Assembly: GCA_003545655.1 (NCBI GenBank)
Contig: DODJ01000052.1
Location: 1-10,351, forward strand
Source: Candidatus Saccharimonadota bacterium
GTDB taxonomy: Bacteria > Patescibacteriota > Saccharimonadia > Saccharimonadales > Saccharimonadaceae
DNA length: 10,351 bases
Direction: 5' to 3'
The position numbers and the translations under genes were made by a program. The notes beneath the pieces are model-generated. The model worked only from the letters and a program-made list of their open reading frames with translations, did no database searches and was not told the origin of the DNA. Position 1 is the first letter of the stretch, and the number at the start of each line of letters is the position of its first letter. This document shows, in pieces, positions 1-8,000 of the stretch.

Positions 1-53
1 AAGTCGTAACAAGGTATCCGTACCGGAAGGTGCGGATGGATTACCTCCTTTCT
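1..53 (+). rRNA. rrs: 16S ribosomal RNA, 3' end (partial)
   Basis: This is the last part of the small-subunit rRNA; the gene begins upstream of the window. It opens with the universal AAGTCGTAACAAGGTA block. Helix 45 follows as TCCGTACC-GGAA-GGTGCGGA; the GGAA tetraloop is the usual KsgA dimethylation site. The tail is GGATTACCTCCTTTCT, where most bacteria have GGATCACCTCC. The anti-Shine-Dalgarno core CCTCC is intact at 44-48. I recognise this tail as typical of Saccharibacteria/CPR 16S genes. The exact mature 3' end is uncertain by a few bases. Confidence 0.96.
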
Positions 54-276
54 AGGGAGAATTACGCCAGCTTTTCGAGTAATCAAAAGCTGAAGCTAGG
101 TCGGTCTTTTCGGTAAGCCGAGCTTACTTACCGATGTCGTTCTGAGTTCGCTCAGAACAAGACGAAGTTCAAAAAAACCTTACTATACGATTGACGATAA
201 TTCGAGCAAGCGAATGAGATAAAAGTTTACTTTTATCTCTGAGCTTGCGAAGAATTATCTCGGCTTCGGCCGAGAT
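54..276 (+). other. 16S trailer / spacer with a chain of RNA hairpins
   Basis: No gene is visible here, but the spacer is packed with perfect or near-perfect stems. They are CAGCTTTT (68-75) with AAAAGCTG (85-92); CGGTAAG (111-117) with CTTACCG (127-133); GTTCTGAG-TTCG-CTCAGAAC (139-158), extended by GTC/GAC at 136-138 and 161-163; and a long composite helix. The composite helix pairs 196-203 with 252-259, 206-211 with 243-248, and 216-225 with 230-239, closed by a TTTA loop. A last hairpin, ATCTCGGC-TTCG-GCCGAGAT (257-276), has a canonical C(UUCG)G tetraloop and shares three bases with the composite helix, so the two compete at their junction. Such structures are expected in rRNA precursors, where RNases cut the trailer. 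The partner sequence upstream of 16S is outside the window. Confidence 0.7.
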
Positions 277-303
277 GAGATGCACTACTAAGTTGTTAAA
301 ACA

Positions 304-336
304 CTAAATACCCCTGGTTATGCCAGGGGTATTTAG
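304..336 (+). terminator. Perfect 14-bp hairpin, possible 16S terminator
   Basis: CTAAATACCCCTGG (304-317) pairs perfectly with CCAGGGGTATTTAG (323-336) around the loop TTATG. The GC-rich core followed by TATTT resembles an intrinsic terminator with a weak U-tract, so it may end the 16S transcript. It lies only 5 nt before the ATG at 342 and could instead mask that start in a read-through RNA. On the minus strand the stem is followed by TGTTTT, so bidirectional action is possible. Confidence 0.45.
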
Positions 337-341
337 GTACA

Positions 342-950
342 ATGATGAATATGATTGGGGAAGTACGTACAGTTGATGGTGGGTTTATGATACAGACGAG
401 ACTGGCAGAGAGTATACCAGACACCTATGAACTATTCGTTGACGCAAGTGCACCTGCAGGGGACTCAACTGAGGAGAGTAGAAGAGAGCAGGAGCGTAAA
501 GCTGAAAGAGTACTACGGATATTAGATGAATCAGCGATATCCTACAGGTCTTCCGTGCCTGACGTAGCGCTGCCAAACGCGTTACGGGTTGGCATTGGGT
601 TTCAGCGTCAAGGGTATGGGGTATATGGGCTTCAAGCGAGGATGCGATGGCCAGAATTGAGCGATGAAGAGGCAAGTCGGCGGGCGACCCAAGCAATGCA
701 GGCTATGGCGCGTACGACGCGTCTCCTTCCTGAGCATCTTGTCGATACAAGCGTATATGCGCACTTTTCGCGTACACGGGGCGTCGATTTAGAAACAAAC
801 CCCGCCGGAGCAAGCGGGCTTGGCACAAGTGGACAAGACTATGCGCCGCATAAGGAAACAATTAGTCTATACGGCGGGAACCTCTATAGCCACCGTATGC
901 AGCTGGTGTGCATTAGTGGATTATTAGCAGTAACCCAACGAAACGCATAA
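342..950 (+). CDS. Hypothetical protein, soluble, 202 aa
   Basis: I do not recognise this protein. It has no signal peptide and no membrane segment, so it is probably cytoplasmic. Residues 42-64 form a highly charged, probably helical stretch (TEESRREQERKAERVLRIL). A second helix-prone region lies near residues 104-127 (LSDEEASRRATQAMQAM). The C-terminal end turns hydrophobic (LVCISGLLAV). Starts at ATG 342, 345 or 351 are all in frame and none has a Shine-Dalgarno sequence. A TACAAT box at 338-343 would place a transcript start near 350-351, which favours ATG 351 as a leaderless start, but no good -35 is seen. The gene sits directly downstream of the 304-336 hairpin and ends with TAA 60 nt before the next gene. 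That it is a real gene rests on its length, mixed non-repetitive composition and syntenic position; the function is unknown. Confidence 0.75.
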   Translation: MMNMIGEVRTVDGGFMIQTRLAESIPDTYELFVDASAPAGDSTEESRREQERKAERVLRILDESAISYRSSVPDVALPNALRVGIGFQRQGYGVYGLQARMRWPELSDEEASRRATQAMQAMARTTRLLPEHLVDTSVYAHFSRTRGVDLETNPAGASGLGTSGQDYAPHKETISLYGGNLYSHRMQLVCISGLLAVTQRNA

Positions 951-973
951 TTCATGCCCACCTCTGTATACGA

Positions 974-1002
974 TTGACTAAAACTATTAAAAGTGGTATA
1001 AT
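974..1002 (+). promoter_or_regulatory. Sigma70-type promoter for the 1011-1514 gene
   Basis: The -35 TTGACT (974-979) and the -10 TATAAT (997-1002) are separated by exactly 17 nt. The -10 is preceded by TGG, which makes it an extended -10. The predicted transcript start is about 1008-1011, on or next to the ATG at 1011, leaving no room for a ribosome binding site. Confidence 0.85.
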
Positions 1003-1010
1003 GGTAAATT

Positions 1011-1514
1011 ATGACCGAATTGGAGTACACAGTACTACGTAAGCGGGAGTGTGAAGAGCTTATCCCTCGTATTTTCCATGTCTTTTTACCGGTAAAACGC
1101 TTTCTTGCTGACGATATCGAAACGGGGCCCAACTCTTACGCGGTCTTATTTGAAAGTGGTCACGATGTATATGCGCTCATTAAAACAACTGATACTCAGC
1201 CGCAAACTCTCGGTGATGTGCACCGGGCGGTAAAAAATATGGGGCTTATTACCCAGCGGTTCTTCCCACCGGGCGCAGACCCTGAGTATTTTTTCGAGGA
1301 GGGGAAGCGTCACTTTTTAAATGCGTATCCTGGCCGAAAGGTGTGGACGAAAGATGATATTAGTTTATTTTACCAGTCACTTGCTTCATACCCGGTGGGT
1401 TTGGTGCGCGTGGCGCGGGTGGATGGTGAGGTGCGTCGATATAACACCCGAAGTAACACCTGGCAAAAGGCATTCGACTATCGGTTTGCAAAAGTACCTG
1501 TCGCGGCTGTTTAG
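1011..1514 (+). CDS. Hypothetical protein, soluble, 167 aa
   Basis: I do not recognise the family. The protein has no signal peptide or membrane segment. It is rich in aromatic and basic residues and looks like a compact alpha/beta fold: hydrophobic strands near residues 42-57 (SYAVLFESG, DVYALIKTT), a helical part with RFFPPGADPEYFFEEGKRHF near 83-102, and a basic C-terminal stretch (VGLVRVARVDGEVRRYNTRS) near 129-148. ATG 1011 is chosen because it sits 8 nt after a perfect TATAAT and would be the first codon of a leaderless mRNA; no Shine-Dalgarno sequence precedes it. The gene ends with TAG at 1512-1514, and the tRNA promoter begins 12 nt later, so it is likely monocistronic. Function is unknown. 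Confidence 0.85.
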   Translation: MTELEYTVLRKRECEELIPRIFHVFLPVKRFLADDIETGPNSYAVLFESGHDVYALIKTTDTQPQTLGDVHRAVKNMGLITQRFFPPGADPEYFFEEGKRHFLNAYPGRKVWTKDDISLFYQSLASYPVGLVRVARVDGEVRRYNTRSNTWQKAFDYRFAKVPVAAV

Positions 1515-1526
1515 GCGCTCTGTATC

Positions 1527-1555
1527 TTGAAAAAAAGCGCGCAGTACGCTACAAT
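1527..1555 (+). promoter_or_regulatory. Promoter of the tRNA-Ala/tRNA-Ile unit
   Basis: TTGAAA (1527-1532) and TACAAT (1550-1555) are spaced by 17 nt. The predicted start is near 1562, about 16 nt before tRNA-Ala. No separate promoter is evident between the two tRNAs, so they are probably transcribed together. This promoter makes the tRNAs independent of read-through from 16S. Confidence 0.75.
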
Positions 1556-1577
1556 GGTCAAAGTTCTGCGGTTAAAT

Positions 1578-1654
1578 GGGGCAATAGCTCAGTTGGCTAG
1601 AGCACCTGCTTTGCAAGCAGGGGGTCCAGGGTTCGAGTCCCTGTTGCTCCACCA
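1578..1654 (+). tRNA. tRNA-Ala (anticodon TGC)
   Basis: This is a full cloverleaf of 77 nt. The acceptor stem pairs GGGGCAA (1578-1584) with TTGCTCC (1644-1650), including one G-T pair. The D-arm is GCTC/GAGC. The anticodon stem CCTGC/GCAGG encloses the loop TTTGCAA with anticodon TGC at 1612-1614. The T-loop is GTTCGAGTC. The discriminator base is A1651 and CCA is encoded at 1652-1654. A spacer of 92 nt with competing short stems (1669-1675 with 1694-1700; 1677-1682 with 1701-1706) separates it from tRNA-Ile. Confidence 0.98.
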
Positions 1655-1746
1655 CATCTGAATCGTATGGGGTGAGTCTGGTTTACGCCTGAATCACTCC
1701 ACCAGAACTTATTAACATCAAAGATCTTCTGCAACGAAGGCACTAT

Positions 1747-1823
1747 GGGCGATTAGCTCAGCTGGTTAGAGCGCGTCACTGATAATGACGAGGTCGGAGG
1801 TTCAAGTCCCTCATCGCCCACCA
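1747..1823 (+). tRNA. tRNA-Ile (anticodon GAT)
   Basis: The acceptor stem pairs GGGCGAT (1747-1753) with ATCGCCC (1813-1819). The anticodon stem CGTCA/TGACG encloses CTGATAA with anticodon GAT at 1781-1783. The T-loop is GTTCAAGTC, the discriminator is A1820 and CCA is encoded at 1821-1823. tRNA-Ile(GAT) and tRNA-Ala(TGC) are the classic pair of the 16S-23S spacer, but here the order is Ala-Ile rather than the usual Ile-Ala. A T-rich run (TCTTTTTTGTTTT) near 1846-1858 may help termination, although I found no convincing stem in front of it. Confidence 0.98.
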
Positions 1824-1933
1824 AGCCTTAGATACGTTGCGGGGGTCTTTTTTGTTTTGAGTATAAACTTTTCCACAGGTTCGGGAAACGTACGAAAAAA
1901 AGATACCAACAGTAGTAGGCATCATTGTTCTTA

Positions 1934-1942
1934 TGGTATAAT
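1934..1942 (+). promoter_or_regulatory. Extended -10 promoter of the giant surface-protein gene
   Basis: TGGTATAAT combines a TGn extension (1934-1936) with a perfect TATAAT (1937-1942). There is no recognisable -35 at 16-18 nt upstream, which an extended -10 can tolerate. The same GTGGTATAAT-like arrangement occurs in the promoter at 997-1002. The predicted start is near 1949, giving a leader of about 110 nt before the GTG at 2062. Confidence 0.7.
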
Positions 1943-1948
1943 TTGGGT

Positions 1949-2061
1949 GGGAAACTCGTAATTATGACGTCGCAAATAAACAGCTACGCAAATTTTTGAG
2001 TCTAACTAGCTTAGCCCACCACATAGGCAGCTAGGTTCGAAGGGGATTAATAGGGAATACA
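1949..2061 (+). promoter_or_regulatory. Structured 5' leader of the giant gene, with RBS
   Basis: The leader contains a hairpin at 2006-2034: CTAGCT plus GCC pairs with GGC plus AGCTAG, with a two-base bulge and a nine-base loop. An alternative pairing, GGTGGG (1946-1951) with CCCACC (2015-2020), uses the same bases and excludes it. An 11-codon ORF starts at ATG 1964 and stops at TGA 1997-1999. The best ribosome-binding sequence is AAGGGG at 2040-2045, a one-mismatch match to AAGGAGG but 16 nt before the GTG; AGGGA at 2052-2056 is better spaced but weaker. An in-frame TAG at 2032-2034 rules out an earlier start for the big gene. Confidence 0.45.
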
Positions 2062-5000
2062 GTGCCAGGGTTGAAGCATATCATCCAACAACACCCACTG
2101 ATTGTCGGTACTACTACCGTCATTATTTCGGTGGTTGTTCTAGGTTTGACATGGTTCTCTACTGGCCAGAACCAGGAAGGTAGCGCAAACAATTCGGCTG
2201 CGAGCGACCGCTATGCAGTACAGAGTGTCGATTTGCCGGTGGCTAGCCTAAGTCCTAGTGAGTTAAGTTCGGTGCAGTCACTTAGTATTAACGGTCAGCT
2301 TAATGTGAATAACTCGTTAGTGCTTTCCCCTTCGAGTCGCCCTGCGAGCCCCGTAAGAGGACAGCTATACTACGACGGTGCGTCAAACACTATTTCGTAC
2401 TTTGATGGCACGGTATTCACTTCAGTTGCTGATTCGGTTGGTCAATCAGTCCAGGACTCGCGTATTGATCAGGTTGAACAAGAGGTTGGTACACTTCGGG
2501 CTACAGCGCCGACCCTACCTGGTGACATAGCACTTCTTGGCGCAAACAACACATTTTCGGGGACGAACCTATTCGACGGTTCTATCACGGCAAATGGGTT
2601 GTATGTCAGCGCTGCCGCCCAGGTTGCTCAGAATCTTCTTGTGGGAGGCTCGACAACAATTAGCCAATCGTTGGCGGTTAATGGTGCTACAACCTTGGGG
2701 GCAACGAGTATTTCGAGTTTGGTACTTAGCACTACACTCCCTGTGAGTTCTGGGGGTACTGGTACAAACTCGTTCGTCGCAAACGGTGTGGTAATTGGTA
2801 ATGGTACCGATGCCCTAGGTACAGTGAGCGCTGCGGCAAGCGACCTTTGTCTTATTTCTACCGCCGGAGCACCAGAATTTAAGCCATGTCCCGGCGGTGT
2901 TGGTTCGGGAGTTAATTCGTTGAATGGGCTGTACGGCTCCCTGACACTAGCAAACGCTACTGCGGCTGGGTCGACCGTAACTATCGACAATGCAAGCACC
3001 AGTGCAAAGGGGCTTGCTCAGTTTAACGCAAGCAACTTTAGTGTTATTGGGGGTGTTGTTAACACCGTACAAAATCTGTCAACAAGCGCTGCACCAACTT
3101 TTAGTTCACTTACGGTAAGTTCGAACCTTGCGGTGAGTGGGTCGGTGACAATTGGTATTGTGTGTACTCCTGGGCAAATCCTTACGACAAACGGAAGTGG
3201 CACGGTCGTGTGTGTGAGTGATGACACAGGCACTGATACAAACACCACTTATGTAGCGGGCAACGGTATCACTATCACGGGCGCCGCTAATACTATTTCT
3301 ATCAACCCCCAGACAGGAGGGGGCTTAAGCTTCACTGGTGGTCAGCTTGGCCTTATTGGGTGTACTGCAGGTCAAATCCTAAAATATACAGGTACCGCCT
3401 GGGGTTGTGCGGCTGACTCAGACACTATTAGCCCTGGCGATGGTATTGGGGTTACAGCACTAGGCACGCTCGACTCTCAAACCAAAAACAGCAACGGTGC
3501 ATCGGTTTACAATAATGGCGGTACAATTACCATTGCTTTACAGTCTGCAGATGCTTCAAACCCAGGGCTTATTACCACTGGTGCGCAAACGTTTAGTGGT
3601 GCAAAGGTGTTTTCTGACGACCTTTCACTACAGGGTGACATTGGGCAGGCGGGTAGCGGTACTTTCACTACCGGTACTGGTGCGGTAACGCTTAATGGTA
3701 ATGTCACCATCGCTTCTGGCCGAAGCCTTACATTAGGAACAAGCTGTACGGCAAATCAAGTGCTTACCACAAATGGGAGCGGGGTGATTACGTGTGTTAC
3801 CGACGACACGGGTACCGACACTGATACCAACACTACGTACGCGGCCGGCAATGGTATTTCCATATCGGGTGCAAGTAATACCATCGCAGTCAACCCTCAG
3901 GTTGGGGGTGGGCTTAGTTTTTCTAGTGGCCAGCTAGGGCTTATTGCCTGTACGGCTGGGCAGATCCTTAAATACTCTGGTACTGCCTGGGGCTGTGCGG
4001 CCGATTCGGACACCGTAAGTGCCGGTGACGGTATAGGAACAACAGCTGTTGGGACACTTGATAGTCAAGTGAAGAATAGTAACGGTGCAACTATCTACGA
4101 CAACGGCGGAACGCTCACTATCGCTTTGCAGACAGCGGACGAAACGGCCGCTGGCCTTGTTTCAACAGGCCTTCAAACCTTTAGTGGGGCGAAAACTTTC
4201 ACGAGTCCCCTTACTGTGCAGAACAATTTTGTTCAGTCGGGCGCCGCAACTTTCACTACCGGTACCGGCGCGGTAGCCCTAAACGGCGATGTCACTATTG
4301 CTTCTGGGAGCAGCCTCACCCTTGGTGCAGTGTGTGTAAGTGGCCAGGTGCTTAGTACAAACGAAAGCGGTGCGGTGGTATGTGTGACGGACGATATTGG
4401 TACTGACACGGATACCGATACCACCTACGCAGCCGGAGACGGCATCACAATAAGCGGGGCGGCGAACACTATTTCGGTGAACCCTCAAACAGGCGGCGGA
4501 CTTGAGTTTAATAGTGGTCAGCTTAGTCTGTTGGCGTGTAGTGCGGGGCAGATTCTAAAATACTCTGGTAGTGCCTGGGGCTGTGCGGCCGATTCGGACA
4601 CGGTGAGTCCTGGTGATGGTATTGGTGTTACAGCGGTTGGCGCACTCGACGGGCAAACGAAGAACGCTAACGGGGCGACAATATATGACAACGGCGGAAT
4701 ACTTACGGTTGCCTTACAGTCAGCCGATGCTCTTAATTCAGGGCTTCTTACTGCTGGCAGTCAAACGATTGGTGGCGCAAAAACCTTTGTTGCTGACCTT
4801 AGCTTGCAGGGCAATTTCGGGCAATCAGGGTCGGGCAGTTTCTCGACAGGTACGGGTGTTGTCTCGCTTAATGGAAGCGTTGTTATTGCTTCGGGTCGTA
4901 GCCTTACGCTTGGTGCAGTATGTACGGCTGGGCAAGTACTAGGTACCGATAGCAGTGGTGTGGTAACGTGTGTTACTGACGATACTGGAACTGACACAGA

Positions 5001-8000
5001 CACTAACACGACGTATGCCGCTGGTGACGGTATCACGATTTCTGGCCCAACCAATGCCATAGCGGTGAACCCTCAAACGGGTGGTGGACTGAGCTTTGTT
5101 AGTGGTCAGCTAGGTATTACGGCCTGTTCAGACGGGGAAATCCTTAAGTATACTGGTGATGCTTGGGGCTGTGCGGCCGACTCTGATACTGTAAGCCCTG
5201 GTGACGGCATTGGCGTTACCGCTGTAGGTACACTTGATAGTCAGACGAAGAGTAGCAACGGTGCTACTATCTACAACAATGGCGGCACCCTAACAATTGC
5301 ATTGCAATCAGCTGATGGCGTAAGCGCCGGTATTATTACCGCTGGTGCTCAGACTATCGGTGGCGCGAAAACGTTCGCCGACGCACTTACAGTGCAGGGC
5401 GCATTTACACAGACGGGGTCGGGTACATTTTCTACCGGCACCGGCTCGGTGCTCCTTAACGGTGCCGTCACGATTGCTGCAGGGCAAGACCTGACGCTTG
5501 GTGCGGCATGTACGGCTGGGCAGGTACTAACGACAGATAGTAGTGGAACTATTACGTGTATTACCGACGATACAGGAACCGACACCGACACCAATACAAC
5601 CTACGCTGCCGGCGACGGTATTGCGATCACCGGTGCCTCCAATGATATATCGGTTCGATTGCAGACTGGCGGTGGGCTCAGCTTTGTGAGTGGGCAGATA
5701 GGCCTCCTTGATAGCTGTACGGTTAACCAAGTTTTGAAGTTCGACGGCGGCAGTTGGGTCTGTGCTGATGATGTTGACACCGACACCAATACCGGTGTGG
5801 TAGTTGCTGCCGGTTCAGGCACGAACGGACGCGTCGCAAAATTTAACGCAAGTGGAGAGCTCGCAGATTCCGGCTTGTCCGAATCGGGTACCACAGGATC
5901 TTACACGGGCAATTTCATTATTAACGGACAGACAGGCTTCACGGGCAATCGGCTTGATGTGCAACTGAACGGTGTGAGTCGCCTCAGCGTTACCGAGTCT
6001 GGCGAGACGACGATTAGCGGCGGACTTGCGGTCAGTTCGGCATCGGGCGTGACGGTCGCTGTGGCGGGATCGGTGCAGGGAAGTTTGAAACTAGCTACTA
6101 CCGGTGCTGGCACCCTGACGCTACAATCTCAGCCTCAAGCTGGTAATGTTACGCTCTCCGTTCCAGCGATCACCGGTAATGATACGATCTGTCTACAAAC
6201 GCTTGCTAACTGTGGTGGTGAAGCTGGTGGAGTGACGACAATAGGTGTACTTGACTCACAAACCAAGGGTGCAAATGGCGCGACAATTGTCGGCACGACT
6301 CTGTACTTGCAAACAGCGGATACAACATCAGCCGGGATCATTAGTACCGGTGCCCAGACGATTGCTGGTAATAAAACGTTCAAGAGCGTAGCGAATAGCC
6401 AGACGGCCTTCCGGATTCAAAATGCTACCAACGACACTATCTTTACTGCAGATACCAGTGCAAACGTTATTACGGCTGGACAAGCGAATACAGCAACAGA
6501 TAGCTTTACGAAGTTAGCTGATCCATCAACACTCCCGCCAAATAGTGCACAGGCTGTTTCGTATTCTAACAACGGACGATATCTTGTAGCGGCGCATCAA
6601 TCCTCACCATATGTCACTGCGTACGTACGAAGCGGGAACTCGCTGACTGCACTCTCGAGCAGTGCTTTTGACACCTTACCATCAGGAACCGTATATTCGA
6701 TCGCGTTTACTCAAGACGATCAATATCTCGCTCTTGGTGCGTACAGCGCAACATCTGGCACAAATAACCTATATGTGTACAAAGTTCAAGGTGACACGTT
6801 TACAAAGATCGCCGATCCAACGAGCTTGCCAGCTGGTAATAATGTGCAAGGCCTGAGCTGGTCGCCAGATGGAGCCTACTTAGCAGTCGGTACGAACTCA
6901 AGTGATTTCTTGATGGTGTACAAACGCTCTGGTGATACGTTGAGTGCATTGACGGTTGCAAGCCAGCCATCAACGCCGGTGCGTTCGGCCAAATTCTCGC
7001 CAGACGGGGCATACCTCGCGGTAGGTCACAATACAAGTCCTTATATCACGATGTATAAACGATCTGGCGACACATTCACACCACTTGCAAGTCCGTTTAG
7101 TGTAGGTGCGACTGGTCAGGTGTGGGGTGTTGACTTCTCGCGTGATGGTACGTATTTTGCTGCTGCTCATGCTACGTTCCCATATCTTAGTATCTACAAA
7201 CGCTCAGGTGATACATTCACTAAGCTTTCAAACCCAAGCACGTTGCCATCCTCCCAGGGGAATGCTGTACATTTCTCGGCAAGTGGAAGCTACTTAGCGG
7301 TTGCGCACAATAACTCCCCGTATCTTAGTATCTATAAACGCTCAGGCGACACCTTCACGAAACTGACAAACCCAAGCACGTTGCCGGCGGGTAATGGAAG
7401 TGGGGCAGCGTTCTCTCCAGACGGAAGGTACCTGTCAGTTGCTTCAGCAAGTTCACCTTACATTACCACCTACGACCTAACAAATGGGAAGAATGTCGAC
7501 GTGAAGGTGAACGGAACCGTTACGAGCGAGCGCACAAACACAACGAGTCTATATGTAGGAAGTGACACAAATTTGCAGGGTAAGGTAACGGTTGGCGCTA
7601 CCGCTCAGTTCAACGGTGCCACCACGTTTAGTAATACAACAACAGTTGCAGCAGACTTTTCGATTCAGAACTCTGCCGCATCGACCAATATTCTCTACGC
7701 GAATTCGAGCGCGAATACTATCACGATTGGTCAAGGCTATACGGATACATTATCGTTAGTGTCTGGCGTCACAGCCCTATCGGGCGGTAGTGGAACTGAT
7801 ACGGCACTTTCTCGAACCGGTAATTACCTCGCTGCGATTAACACATCGAGCCCGTACATCCATACGTATAAGTACAATGCAAATGGCACATTCACCAAGC
7901 TTGCGAACCCGGACGTCATCCCAGGTGTCTCAACCGGAGTCGCACTTTCATCAGACGCAACCTATATGGTGGTGACACAAAGCGCGGCTACTCGGTTTGC

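Noticed and set aside
1840..1860. Possible intrinsic terminator after tRNA-Ile (GGGGGTC then TTTTTT).
   Set aside because: The T-run is present but I could not find a convincing stem before it, so it is mentioned only with the tRNA.
1869..1877. TTTTCCACA, one mismatch from a DnaA box.
   Set aside because: It is a single site with no cluster, no AT-rich unwinding region and no dnaA or dnaN nearby, so there is no support for an origin.
1961..2014. Sequence resembling the tmRNA tag region (GCAAATAAACAGCTACGCA).
   Set aside because: No tRNA-like half is found on either side, the frame does not end in an LAA-type tag, and a long coding frame follows at once. The similarity is short and may be chance.
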